Shown in pieces: positions 44,306-52,733 of a stretch of DNA of 64,000 nucleotides. The notes under the pieces are model-generated. The model was not told where the DNA came from, ran no database searches, and saw nothing but the letters and a program-made list of their open reading frames with translations. A program made the position numbers and the translations under genes. Positions within the stretch are counted from its first letter, which is position 1. Each line of letters starts with the position of its first letter. Source of the DNA: Puteibacter caeruleilacunae (GTDB lineage Bacteria > Bacteroidota > Bacteroidia > Bacteroidales > Prolixibacteraceae); contig SJCO01000007.1 of the NCBI GenBank assembly GCA_005217565.1, forward strand, positions 248,001 through 312,000, written 5' to 3'.

Positions 44306-45088
44306 TTACTTTTTTCCTATGTATTCTACAACTGCACAAACAGCTAAGTGATCTGATGCCTTTGAGTCTTGTATCACCTTTGTCTCAATAACACGCCAAG
44401 CATCTTTCGGCTTAAATAAAATATAATCGATTTTCCCTTTAGGATCTTTTGATGGATATGTATTTTTCAGATCTTTTTCGAAAGCAAGTTTCCAATAATC
44501 TCTTAAAATATTAATTGGTTCGCTCGAAGGAAGAGCGTTCATATCACCAGCTAAAATTACTGGAAGTTCTGAATTACCAAACATATCATTTATATGTCTA
44601 ACTTGCTTTTTTCTATTCTCCTCATTGGCGTGACATAAATGGGTTGATAAAAACTTAAATTCCAATCCGTCTTTTGTGCGGATTTTTGCTTCTAGTAAAG
44701 CTCTGGTTTCATAGTTAGCAATACTTTCTAGACGATGATTCTTGAACTCCTTATACCCATATTTTGATAATATACCATTACCAAACTCTCCTGTATCAAA
44801 ACTAATTGTTTTTCCAAAAAGTGAAGCTAAATATGTCCGAGCTCCAAGTTCATAAATCTGATCTATTTTCTTTGATCGAGTTGTTTTATTATCAACTTCC
44901 TGTAATGCAACAACATCTGGATCAAAATCCGCAATAATCTGTGCAATATGGTCTAAATCATATGATCCATCCATATTCTCACAGTGATACAAATTAAAAG
45001 TCATAATTCTAATTTGCACTGGATTATTCTGTGCAACTACAGGCATAAACCACAGAAATATGCACACAATAGCAAATAAATTCTTCAT
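44306..45088 (-). CDS. Exported endonuclease/exonuclease/phosphatase-family hydrolase
   Basis: 260 residues with a signal peptide (MKNLFAIVCIFLWFMPVVAQ). EEP-fold motifs are in order: RIMTFNLYHCEN, VVALQEVDNKT with the metal Glu, STHLCHANEENRKKQV, LAGDMNALPSSEP and KASDHLAVCAVV with the catalytic Asp-His. Relatives include sphingomyelinases, inositol phosphatases and DNases. Being secreted and alone, it may act on phosphodiesters in the periplasm or outside. Confidence 0.9.
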   Translation of the reverse strand: MKNLFAIVCIFLWFMPVVAQNNPVQIRIMTFNLYHCENMDGSYDLDHIAQIIADFDPDVVALQEVDNKTTRSKKIDQIYELGARTYLASLFGKTISFDTGEFGNGILSKYGYKEFKNHRLESIANYETRALLEAKIRTKDGLEFKFLSTHLCHANEENRKKQVRHINDMFGNSELPVILAGDMNALPSSEPINILRDYWKLAFEKDLKNTYPSKDPKGKIDYILFKPKDAWRVIETKVIQDSKASDHLAVCAVVEYIGKK

Positions 45089-45172
45089 AATAAAATAGGT
45101 TTAATTTTATGATATACCAATTTATTCTAGGCATATTTATTATCATCTGAAATATACCAACAATAATATTGT

Positions 45173-47323
45173 TTAATGTATAATAATCAACTTACCTACG
45201 TCATAACTTTCATTACCATAAACATTTACAAAATAAGTGCCACTTTTAAGTTTTGAGCAATTTATGGAGAATTGGTTATTCCCTAGATAGTTTATACGAA
45301 CATTCACCTTTTTCCCAACAAGATCAAAAACATCCACCTTATTAATCATATCTTGTTTACTATTGCCAAATATAATATCTCTTGCCGGATTTGGCGATAA
45401 AATCAGCTCATTATTTGTTTTTATTTTGTCAAGACGAGTTACCGGAGTGTTATTGCAGCTCTGCACTTCTATTACAGCACTTACATTGAATGTTTCATCA
45501 AACAATTCAGTTGGAGTAGTCCACTGATCATTAACTAACAGTTGTACATTATTATCTTTTGTATTATCCGAAGGTGATGTATGATATATCGAAATACTAT
45601 CTGTAGTTTCATAGTTAATCTGGATACCAATAAAGTAGTCATCACTGACTTCTAAAGCATCCGTATTCTCCAGCGGAATATAATTCACAGCTCCTTCATA
45701 CATATCACTAAACTTTACTACTTGTTGGTGTAGAATCACTCCTGGTTCTTCTCCTCCAGCTCTGATAACCAAATTATACACTCCCATATCTGTATTAAAC
45801 ATATGACCAATGCCAATACCAACAGTATGAAGTTCTGTATTTGAGGTGTGCGTAAAATGTTCCATTATTTCTGTTACATTATACGAATTGTGACCAAGAT
45901 AATATCCTTCATCACTACCTAATTCCTTATTTTCCACATTTTGATCACCATCAATATTAATGAATGCGGAGCAGGCAGAAGAATCCTTAAAAGGATCTAG
46001 TCCATCTATAGTTAATGCATTGGTGTTGGCAGGATCAAGCCACTTCTTCAATTGTTTACCAGGCTCAGAATAGTAATCCCAACTTTCTCCGAAAATGGAG
46101 AAGAAATCTTCAATCGGGCTAGCACATGTAGCCTTGCCTCCTGACAGATTTCCAATTAATCTCCGATTTTCATCAAACAAGGGAGCCCCAGATGATCCCC
46201 CCTCTGTTGTCCCTGCATCCCACCTTAATACTTTCCAAAAATGATTCTTAATAAACTTACTCTTAAAGGTTGCTTTCTGAGGGCTGTCACTGTCATAGGC
46301 CAATTTTTTATTATCACCAATAGGGTGATGGAGGGCAACCGTTGAATCTGGAATATTTGCAGAACGATCCCAACCACAATAATATGGACGAAAAGAATCA
46401 GGTGGAGCAACACTTAACTCAACTAATGTAAACTCTAAACTATCAGATGAAGATAATATTGTTGTTCCTGAAATACTATGCGAAGGATCACCATCTATTC
46501 CTGAACATACAGGATTCTCATAGTTGAAATAAGCGATAGTCAAATCTGCATCATCTACATCCGCAATACAGTGATTGGCTGTAAGTAAGTATGGGCTTCC
46601 ATTGTTCGCTGTATTATTCAGCAAAATACCAGTACATAAGTCTATTCCATTTATAAACAACCGAACTATTCCATTTTTTTCAATTTGCCAATTTTTTCCT
46701 TCAGGACAATTAATCCCAATATTACAAGATGCAGACTCTCCTAGTGGTCTTCTACCTGTGCCTGCTAAAATTCCCTTATAATCATGACAGACGTAGTTAA
46801 TCTCAAGTTCTCCCCTGAACATCACATTTTCTGGCTCTTCATATAATACAATTAACTCATCTCCGGGCAAAGGAGTTATAGCAAGTTTGCCTGACTCCTT
46901 ATTATTTATTGCCGTATAGGCTCCTCTAATAAACTGCTCATCTGGAGTAAAAACATATAATCGTCCTCCTTGTGGAAGCTTGAACTTTGAGAATATTAGA
47001 TTCAACGACTTCGCATGTTCCGATCGCACCCCTACAAGCCAGTATTTCATCTTGTCTCGCGAAAATGAAATGCCGCTATTTTCAGGAGTAAGCGTAACTG
47101 CGATTTTTTCTGCGAACCTCATCTTCTTCAAAAAGCCATTTTCATCATCCTCCCATTGCCTTAAGCCGTTAGCAAACTCACATTCCAATTCAACAAATGG
47201 TATTACAATTTCTTCCTTCAAATCACTTTCAAACAAAATAGGCTTTGTCTTTAGACTGAGTTGTGCATTAGAATATACGATTCCAAAGAATAAAAATATA
47301 AATGTTAGTAAGGATCTTTTCAT
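45173..47323 (-). CDS. Trypsin-like serine endopeptidase with type IX secretion C-terminal domain
   Basis: 716 residues from the ATG at 47323 (MKRSLLTFIFLFFGIVYSNAQ, signal peptide); upstream in-frame codons to 47425 lack signal character. The protease domain resembles lysyl endopeptidase: His in LLTANHCIAD, Ser in TTEGGSSGAPLFD, several Cys pairs. In the usual catalytic-Asp segment (D-F-T-L-L-E-L) this protein has L-E-F-T-L-V-E-L. A beta-rich domain follows, then a sorting domain (ILSPNPARDIIF ... LKSGTYFVNVYG ... GKLIIIH) for type IX export. A secreted or surface-attached protease. Confidence 0.88.
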   Translation of the reverse strand: MKRSLLTFIFLFFGIVYSNAQLSLKTKPILFESDLKEEIVIPFVELECEFANGLRQWEDDENGFLKKMRFAEKIAVTLTPENSGISFSRDKMKYWLVGVRSEHAKSLNLIFSKFKLPQGGRLYVFTPDEQFIRGAYTAINNKESGKLAITPLPGDELIVLYEEPENVMFRGELEINYVCHDYKGILAGTGRRPLGESASCNIGINCPEGKNWQIEKNGIVRLFINGIDLCTGILLNNTANNGSPYLLTANHCIADVDDADLTIAYFNYENPVCSGIDGDPSHSISGTTILSSSDSLEFTLVELSVAPPDSFRPYYCGWDRSANIPDSTVALHHPIGDNKKLAYDSDSPQKATFKSKFIKNHFWKVLRWDAGTTEGGSSGAPLFDENRRLIGNLSGGKATCASPIEDFFSIFGESWDYYSEPGKQLKKWLDPANTNALTIDGLDPFKDSSACSAFINIDGDQNVENKELGSDEGYYLGHNSYNVTEIMEHFTHTSNTELHTVGIGIGHMFNTDMGVYNLVIRAGGEEPGVILHQQVVKFSDMYEGAVNYIPLENTDALEVSDDYFIGIQINYETTDSISIYHTSPSDNTKDNNVQLLVNDQWTTPTELFDETFNVSAVIEVQSCNNTPVTRLDKIKTNNELILSPNPARDIIFGNSKQDMINKVDVFDLVGKKVNVRINYLGNNQFSINCSKLKSGTYFVNVYGNESYDVGKLIIIH

Positions 47324-47377
47324 GTAATTCAGAGCTAAAACAATATTGATACAATGCAATGGTACTACTTTATTTTT

Positions 47378-47385
47378 TAAATTTG
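47378..47385 (+). promoter_or_regulatory. -7 box of the ThrRS-editing-domain gene
   Basis: TAAATTTG, exact TAnnTTTG. It lies downstream of the in-frame ATG at 47346, so that ATG cannot be the start of a transcript made from here; the TTG at 47409 fits. Confidence 0.65.
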
Positions 47386-47408
47386 ACGTCTCACATAACA
47401 AAATTGTT

Positions 47409-47822
47409 TTGAAAGTACTAGCCATTTATTGTAACAAGTTCGGTTATACTCCGAAAATTAAGAATTTAGAGTCGGTTCCTGAAATTTCTGAAGGAAAATC
47501 GTATACAGAATGCCTTGTTGCGTTCATCCAAGTGGAAGAAAGTGATGAAGAAAAAGAGGTAAAGAGCCGCGCTAAAAAATTAGTAAACCACTTAAAATGG
47601 GTTTTGAGGAAAAATAAATGCAAATCAGTAATTCTACATTCATTTGCTCATTTATCCGAATCCAAAGCCTCCATTCCGTTTGCCCAAGAGTTATTTGATA
47701 TTGCTGAAAGAAAATTCAATAATGTTGAGATAAAAACGGCACAAACTCCTTTTGGTTATTTTCTGGATCTAGACATTCAAGCACCTGGCTTTTCATTAGC
47801 CAGAGTATGGACTAGCCTTTAA
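47409..47822 (+). CDS. Free-standing archaeal-type threonyl-tRNA synthetase editing domain
   Basis: 137 residues from the TTG at 47409 (LKVLAIYCNKFGYTPK). This start matches the family's first beta-strand and lies 24 nt after a -7 box; the ATG at 47346 would lie upstream of the promoter. The protein matches the N-terminal editing domain of archaeal ThrRS (a D-aminoacyl-tRNA deacylase-like fold): ESVPEISEGKSYTECLVAFIQVE, SVILHSFAHLSESKASIPFAQELF and TAQTPFGYFLDLDIQ. That domain removes mischarged L-serine from tRNA-Thr. Here it is a separate small protein, likely a trans-editing factor. Confidence 0.8.
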   Translation: MKVLAIYCNKFGYTPKIKNLESVPEISEGKSYTECLVAFIQVEESDEEKEVKSRAKKLVNHLKWVLRKNKCKSVILHSFAHLSESKASIPFAQELFDIAERKFNNVEIKTAQTPFGYFLDLDIQAPGFSLARVWTSL

Positions 47823-47869
47823 TAAAATCGATATCGGGTATTAATTAACTCATGTGAAATCCATACTAC

Positions 47870-47928
47870 CCCTATACATTCCCTATCCTTTCCCTATGTA
47901 TTCCCTATTAAAAGGATAGGGAATACAT
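47870..47928. repeat. Four CCCTAT repeats with exact 11-bp period plus inverted copy, forming alternative hairpins
   Basis: CCCTAT occurs at 47870, 47881, 47892 and 47903, spacing exactly 11 bp, then ATAGGG at 47916. A 13-bp perfect stem forms between 47896-47908 and 47916-47928. A second perfect 13-bp stem, 47879-47891 with 47911-47923, excludes the first. It lies between convergent genes. May serve as terminator or protein-binding array. Confidence 0.7.
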
Positions 47929-47956
47929 GGAGTTGGTATAGATTTGATACGGAGAA

Positions 47957-47978
47957 GGAGTAATTCAAGTATTACTCC
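47957..47978. terminator. Hairpin between convergent editing-domain and antiporter genes
   Basis: GGAGTAAT-TCAAGT-ATTACTCC, 8-bp perfect stem, 30 nt before the antiporter stop codon. Weak T-tracts on both sides; probable terminator element together with the CCCTAT hairpins. Confidence 0.5.
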
Positions 47979-48008
47979 ATCCCTTATTTATAATGCTTAA
48001 TTTAGGTT

Positions 48009-49217
48009 TTATTCTTTTATGGTAATCTTACTTTTATCGCTCCCATTAAAACGATTGTCGATTAGAGACCAAGCCATTATGATGCTTGTAAATAAAATTA
48101 CAACGAAAAGGATTCCACTTTCAAACTCAACTACATGAAAGTCTTCAGGAATGGCAAAGAATAATAGTACTGATATTAATCCTCTTGGTGCAATTAAGGC
48201 TTCCGGGAACATATTGTTACGCTTTACTCCCTTAAATAACAAGTATCTAACCCCGTATACAGCAATAAGGAACAATAGACTGATAATCCACACTGTGCTA
48301 CTCAATAAACTCGATAATACCAAAGACATTCCAAAAACAACAAAGAATAGGGTTCGAAGCAAGAACGATGACTCAGCCGTTATTACTCTAAAGTGGATAT
48401 ACAAATCATCAATAGCCTGATAGTTAATCCACTCTTTCAATTTCGCTTGTATAAACAATTCCTTGTTTCGCATGATCAATCCAAATACAAGGATAATCAG
48501 TAGCGATGAAAGATGTAATAGTTTTCCTATTGAGAAAAGTAGCACAAGTATTGCAATAAATAAAAAGATTTTGGCTTCAGCCTCAATAAACTGAAATAAC
48601 CATAGTAACAAGTAACTTACCACAACAGACAATAATACAGTAGCAATAATGTTACCACTAATAGATAAGCCAATCTCACCAAATCCCGATGCATTCACAT
48701 TTTGTAATAACAAGTAAAAGAACATTATTCCCATGATATCGGAGAATGTACTCTCGTACACCATAAATTCTTTCTTTTCCTTTGTCAAACCATTTACACT
48801 CGGAATAACAATTGCACTACTCATAATAGTTAGCGGGATTGCATATATCAAACCAGTAATAAAATCAATGTTTTGAATAAATAGCTTCAAGATATAGGAA
48901 AAGAAACATGAAGTAACAAACAAGCTTAGAAATGCAATTACGAAAGATTTCCAAATTATCGGCCATCTATTACGAGAAAGTTTCAAATCTAAAGCAGCTT
49001 CAAGTACAATCATTATTAATCCAACAATACCCAAAATCTCTAGAATCGGAAAGTAATTGTATTTAATACCTAACGAATCAAGTCCCTGTTGAATCCCAAT
49101 TCCTAATCCAATTAGAAGTAATACACTTGGGATTCTTGTCTTTTCTGAAAGTTTGCCAAAGAAAAAAGATGCGATAACAACAACACATATGGCAATGATA
49201 AAAATATAAGCACTCAT
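48009..49217 (-). CDS. Cation:proton antiporter (CPA family)
   Basis: 402 residues with about 11-12 hydrophobic segments and almost no soluble tail. The N-terminal FFFGKLSEKTRIPSVLLLIGLGIGI is the first-helix signature of CPA sodium/proton exchangers, and LIMIVLEAALDLKL and FEALIAPRGLISVLLFFAI-like segments mark the transport core. No TrkA-N/TrkA-C regulatory domain is present. Likely function is Na+ or K+ for H+ exchange for pH or salt balance. A -7 box (TATATTTG, minus, 49244-49237) lies 20 nt before its start. Confidence 0.88.
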   Translation of the reverse strand: MSAYIFIIAICVVVIASFFFGKLSEKTRIPSVLLLIGLGIGIQQGLDSLGIKYNYFPILEILGIVGLIMIVLEAALDLKLSRNRWPIIWKSFVIAFLSLFVTSCFFSYILKLFIQNIDFITGLIYAIPLTIMSSAIVIPSVNGLTKEKKEFMVYESTFSDIMGIMFFYLLLQNVNASGFGEIGLSISGNIIATVLLSVVVSYLLLWLFQFIEAEAKIFLFIAILVLLFSIGKLLHLSSLLIILVFGLIMRNKELFIQAKLKEWINYQAIDDLYIHFRVITAESSFLLRTLFFVVFGMSLVLSSLLSSTVWIISLLFLIAVYGVRYLLFKGVKRNNMFPEALIAPRGLISVLLFFAIPEDFHVVEFESGILFVVILFTSIIMAWSLIDNRFNGSDKSKITIKE

Positions 49218-49236
49218 ATAATAGAATTTAAAACAT

Positions 49237-49244
49237 CAAATATA
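49237..49244 (-). promoter_or_regulatory. -7 box of the antiporter gene
   Basis: TATATTTG on the minus strand, exact TAnnTTTG, 19 nt upstream of the ATG at 49217 and downstream of the ridA terminator. Confidence 0.6.
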
Positions 49245-49261
49245 TAAACTTATAAACAATA

Positions 49262-49291
49262 AACCCGTTTCTAAATACATAGAAACGGGTT
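49262..49291 (-). terminator. Terminator after ridA
   Basis: AACCCGTTTCTA / TAGAAACGGGTT, perfect 12-bp stem (49262-49273 with 49280-49291) with a 6-nt loop; moderately T-rich on the minus strand. Confidence 0.75.
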
Positions 49292-49414
49292 ATTGTAATA
49301 AATTCTTTTCCTCAGTAAAGCTGATACCTGCCGTTATATTTAAACCTTTAGTCGTATAATATCCATAAAAGATAAAAAGAATGAATATTATAGGCTTAAA
49401 ATGGCATTCTGAAA

Positions 49415-49789
49415 TTACTTTACAGCAATAGTTTCAATTTCTACTAATACACCTAATGGAAGCTCTCTTACGGCAAATGCAGCTCTTGCTGGCTGGTCCT
49501 CGGTATAATACTTACCATAAACCTCGTTCATTGCCTTAAAGTTTACCATGTCACTCAATAAACAAGTCGACTTAACAACATCTGCAAAAGTATAACCTGC
49601 TTCTTCTAGAATTGCTGCAATGTTCTTCATCACTTGCTCCGTTTGAGCAGTAATACCTTCAGGAATGTTTCCGGTTGCAGGATCAACTGGAACTTGTCCA
49701 GAAATATACAATGTTCCGTTTGTTTCAATTGCCTGACTGTAAGGACCAATTGCTTGTGGTGCATTCTGAGTGTTAATTACTTTTTTCAT
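49415..49789 (-). CDS. ridA: RidA family enamine/imine deaminase
   Basis: 124 residues, normal RidA length. NTQNAPQAIGPYSQAIETNGTLYISGQVP is the YjgF/RidA start; the catalytic arginine is in DQPARAAFAVRELPLG, and the terminal VEIETIAVK is typical. Hydrolyses reactive 2-aminoacrylate from serine/threonine dehydratase reactions, protecting PLP enzymes. It follows lptD by 38 nt on the same strand. Confidence 0.95.
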   Translation of the reverse strand: MKKVINTQNAPQAIGPYSQAIETNGTLYISGQVPVDPATGNIPEGITAQTEQVMKNIAAILEEAGYTFADVVKSTCLLSDMVNFKAMNEVYGKYYTEDQPARAAFAVRELPLGVLVEIETIAVK

Positions 49790-49827
49790 AGTCTCAATTT
49801 TTTGTTTGCAGAATTTCTGCCTATAAA

Positions 49828-52578
49828 TTAGAAGTTATCTCGAAAACTCTTGTTTTTGTCTAATTTCAAATCACCCAATAGTGAAGAATTCACATTAATG
49901 GTAAACATGTAGGATCTACGAGCTCCAAATGGAGTTACATTAAAGCTCATCTGCCAGCAGTGTAGATCTCTTCTAATGGTGAAGTTAGTGTATGAAAGTT
50001 CACCTGCTTCGATATCATATCCAGAAGTAAATCCAACTTTCCACTTTGGTGTTAAGCTCAAGTTTCCTCTAAAATCAACCGATTGAGTAATTCTTGATTT
50101 ATTTGTTGGAAGTGCTCTTGAATATCTGAATGAATAATCTAAATTTAAATCCCAAGGGACACTAAAATCAGCATAACCAGTATAAGCTGTATTGTATCCA
50201 GGAATTGCATCCTGCATTATAGCTTTTCTTTCCAACTCTTCTTCTGCTTCAGCAATCGCCTCTTCTTCCTCTTTAGTCTTTTCTTTTTCTTCTTTTTTCG
50301 ATTTAAATGATAAACCAAAAGAAAGACTGGCACTTGTCAAACGACCAATTTTATGGTTTTCTTTCCATTCATACTTATCAACCTTTCGATACATAGTCTG
50401 TCCTTGTTCCGTTGTATAGGATTCTAATGCATATGGATCAAATATACCGCTAAAGTTGATATTAATATCTCGAATCTTAGTTCTACCGCTAAAATTAATG
50501 TTTGAAAGTTTAAATGAGTCAGCAACCAAGTTGTAAGATGTGCTGATATTTAAATTATCCAGAAGCTTAATTTTCTTATACTTTGTATCCTCAGTTATTG
50601 AATCACCTCGATTCAACATTTTCATTTCAACATTATTGTTTAAAGAAAAACTAATGGCTCCACTTTCTCCTGCTCCAGGACTTCCAAAAATACCTTTTTC
50701 GAAAATGGAATAACGAACCATTTCATTGGTTTCTTCGTTCAAAACAGTTCTATAAAATCCATATTTATCATCAGAAAAATCAGGACGGTATGAAAAAGAA
50801 ATAGAAGGTTTCATTACGTGCCGAATAGCTTGTACTCGGCTACCTTCCTTGAAAGTAAAGAAACCATAAATCTGGGTTGTAGCACTCAAGCCATATGAAT
50901 ATTCGTATGCACGCTTAAATCCATAATGTTTAGTATTAACCAATTCTCCCTTTTGAGTCTCAGTTTGCTCTGTAATAGGATCATAATAAGGTGCTTCTGC
51001 TCTCCACTCTTTTGTAATATAATCTGTATACCACCTTTCCTGATAACTAATAGATGGAGTAAAGTTGAAGAATTTAAGCAATTTAAACTGAGGCAATGTC
51101 AATGAAGTATTATGGCGTGCTCCGTTTTGCCATTTATCTGATCCCCAAATCTCACTCTCTTTCACACTAGGAACAGAATTACGATAGTTTCCGCTATAGC
51201 TAAGACCGAATTTCTCATAAAACTTAGCCTTTCCAACTCTGTTCTTGCGTTTAAAAGGATAAATCTTTCCCATTGTTAGCGTCATCTCAGGTAAAGTTAA
51301 ACTTATAGTTGTGTCAACAGCATTCTGCGAGTGACGCAGGTTAGCCGACATGCTAAAAGGAGAGTTCTCCCAGCGCTTAGAGTAAGAAATACTCGACGAT
51401 TTAGAGTTCGTTAAATAATTCGAAGGATTATATGAATTATTCTTATCGTATGTACTAGTCGAAAAGTTCACACTTGCCGAAAATGTTGAGCTTGGATTTG
51501 CCTTTGCATCTTGCGAATGTGACCAACGGATTGAAAAGTCTTTTCTTACCTTCTTTCCGGCAATAATCTCCTCTGCATTAGTTGGCTCAAAAACATTTCT
51601 AAAATACTTAAAGTCAAAATTACCTTTGAAACGATATCTAAGTTTATAGTTGGTGTTAAACTTTAATCCCCAAGAACCCTTCGAATAAATTTCTCCGCGT
51701 ATGGCTGCATCAAAATAATCATTCGCGGCCCAGTAGTAACCTCCATCACGAAGGAAGAATCCACGCTGATTTTCTTCACCATAACTAGGAATCAAGATTC
51801 CCGATGAATATTTTTTCGAATTTGGAAAATATCCAAATGGTAACGTAGGAAAATATAATGGAAAATCTTCCAGTACCATATAAGCTGGGCCTGTAATGAT
51901 TTTCTTGTTAGCAATTACTTTAGCTTTTGTAAGGTGTAAATAATAGTGAGGATGATCATGATCACACGTTGTATACTTACCAGTTACCATGCAGTATTCA
52001 TCTTCATCTGTTTTCTTTGCAGTCTTACTATGAACAAATCCACCGTTTTGCTCGGTTCTGATATCCGTAACAATAGCTTTCTTTGTTTCAAAGTTATAAC
52101 GCATTTTTTGCGCTTTAAACTCTTCATCCCCATCTTTAAATACCGGTGTCCCTTCAACAATTCCAGAAGTGTCATTCGGAAGTCCTTCTGCATATACTTC
52201 CTTATTCTCCATATCCAACTCGATATAATCCGCAGTAAGCTCGATGGATTGGTAATTAATCTTGGCACCCTTGTAAAGATACACACGCTTATTGTCTCGT
52301 GATAGTACGAATGAATCTACTGCACTATAGGTAATTTCAGACTCAAGCATTGGTTTTTTGATTGAATCTGTTTTAGCCTCGATATTTAAAGAATCACTTG
52401 GCTGAACAGCTAATGAATCCACTCGAAGAGAATCATTTCTCATCGGATCAACAGATGTCTCCAATAGTGTCTTACCTTTTTTTGACTCCTGCTTACCTTT
52501 CTCTGTCGTCTGTCCTTGTGCATTTATGCCTATTCCCAAGACTACAACAAGTACGATATAAAGTTTTATAAATTCCAA
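49828..52578 (-). CDS. lptD: LptD-like LPS-assembly outer-membrane protein
   Basis: 916 residues. The start appears to be TTG at 52578: a TAA precedes it three codons upstream in frame, and the signal peptide (MEFIKLYIVLVVVLGIGINAQG) follows at once. An OstA/LptA-like domain lies at about 75-190 (SRDNKRVYLYKGAKINYQSIELTADYIELD). Four cysteines are limited to that region (DEYCMVTGKYTTCDHDH). A large C-terminal barrel domain follows (ILIPSYGEENQRGFFLRDGGYYW). Inserts LPS into the outer leaflet. A charged EEKEKTKEEEEA loop near residue 770 is unusual. Confidence 0.9.
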   Translation of the reverse strand: MEFIKLYIVLVVVLGIGINAQGQTTEKGKQESKKGKTLLETSVDPMRNDSLRVDSLAVQPSDSLNIEAKTDSIKKPMLESEITYSAVDSFVLSRDNKRVYLYKGAKINYQSIELTADYIELDMENKEVYAEGLPNDTSGIVEGTPVFKDGDEEFKAQKMRYNFETKKAIVTDIRTEQNGGFVHSKTAKKTDEDEYCMVTGKYTTCDHDHPHYYLHLTKAKVIANKKIITGPAYMVLEDFPLYFPTLPFGYFPNSKKYSSGILIPSYGEENQRGFFLRDGGYYWAANDYFDAAIRGEIYSKGSWGLKFNTNYKLRYRFKGNFDFKYFRNVFEPTNAEEIIAGKKVRKDFSIRWSHSQDAKANPSSTFSASVNFSTSTYDKNNSYNPSNYLTNSKSSSISYSKRWENSPFSMSANLRHSQNAVDTTISLTLPEMTLTMGKIYPFKRKNRVGKAKFYEKFGLSYSGNYRNSVPSVKESEIWGSDKWQNGARHNTSLTLPQFKLLKFFNFTPSISYQERWYTDYITKEWRAEAPYYDPITEQTETQKGELVNTKHYGFKRAYEYSYGLSATTQIYGFFTFKEGSRVQAIRHVMKPSISFSYRPDFSDDKYGFYRTVLNEETNEMVRYSIFEKGIFGSPGAGESGAISFSLNNNVEMKMLNRGDSITEDTKYKKIKLLDNLNISTSYNLVADSFKLSNINFSGRTKIRDININFSGIFDPYALESYTTEQGQTMYRKVDKYEWKENHKIGRLTSASLSFGLSFKSKKEEKEKTKEEEEAIAEAEEELERKAIMQDAIPGYNTAYTGYADFSVPWDLNLDYSFRYSRALPTNKSRITQSVDFRGNLSLTPKWKVGFTSGYDIEAGELSYTNFTIRRDLHCWQMSFNVTPFGARRSYMFTINVNSSLLGDLKLDKNKSFRDNF

Positions 52579-52620
52579 AAGTTCGTTTTATGATAATTAC
52601 TACTAAAATCTAATCGTATG

Positions 52621-52628
52621 CAAAAATA
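52621..52628 (-). promoter_or_regulatory. -7 box of lptD
   Basis: TATTTTTG on the minus strand, exact TAnnTTTG, 42 nt upstream of the lptD start. It faces the amidase promoter at 52675. Confidence 0.55.
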
Positions 52629-52674
52629 TAAAAACAGTGCGTAGAAAAAATTCACTTGAGTAAAAATAATCTTT

Positions 52675-52682
52675 TATTTTTG
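52675..52682 (+). promoter_or_regulatory. -7 box of the amidase gene
   Basis: TATTTTTG on the plus strand, 51 nt before the amidase ATG. Confidence 0.55.
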
Positions 52683-52733
52683 GTTTAAGATTGCTTATTT
52701 TACAGGTGTTTCAACAACTTTTAACCTAATTGT

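Noticed and set aside
47346-47408. ATG start for the ThrRS-editing-domain gene
   Set aside because: It lies upstream of the likely promoter box (47378-47385) and adds residues absent from the family; TTG at 47409 preferred.
47870-47928. CRISPR array
   Set aside because: The CCCTAT units are only 6 bp at 11-bp period with no spacers and no cas genes; they form hairpins instead.
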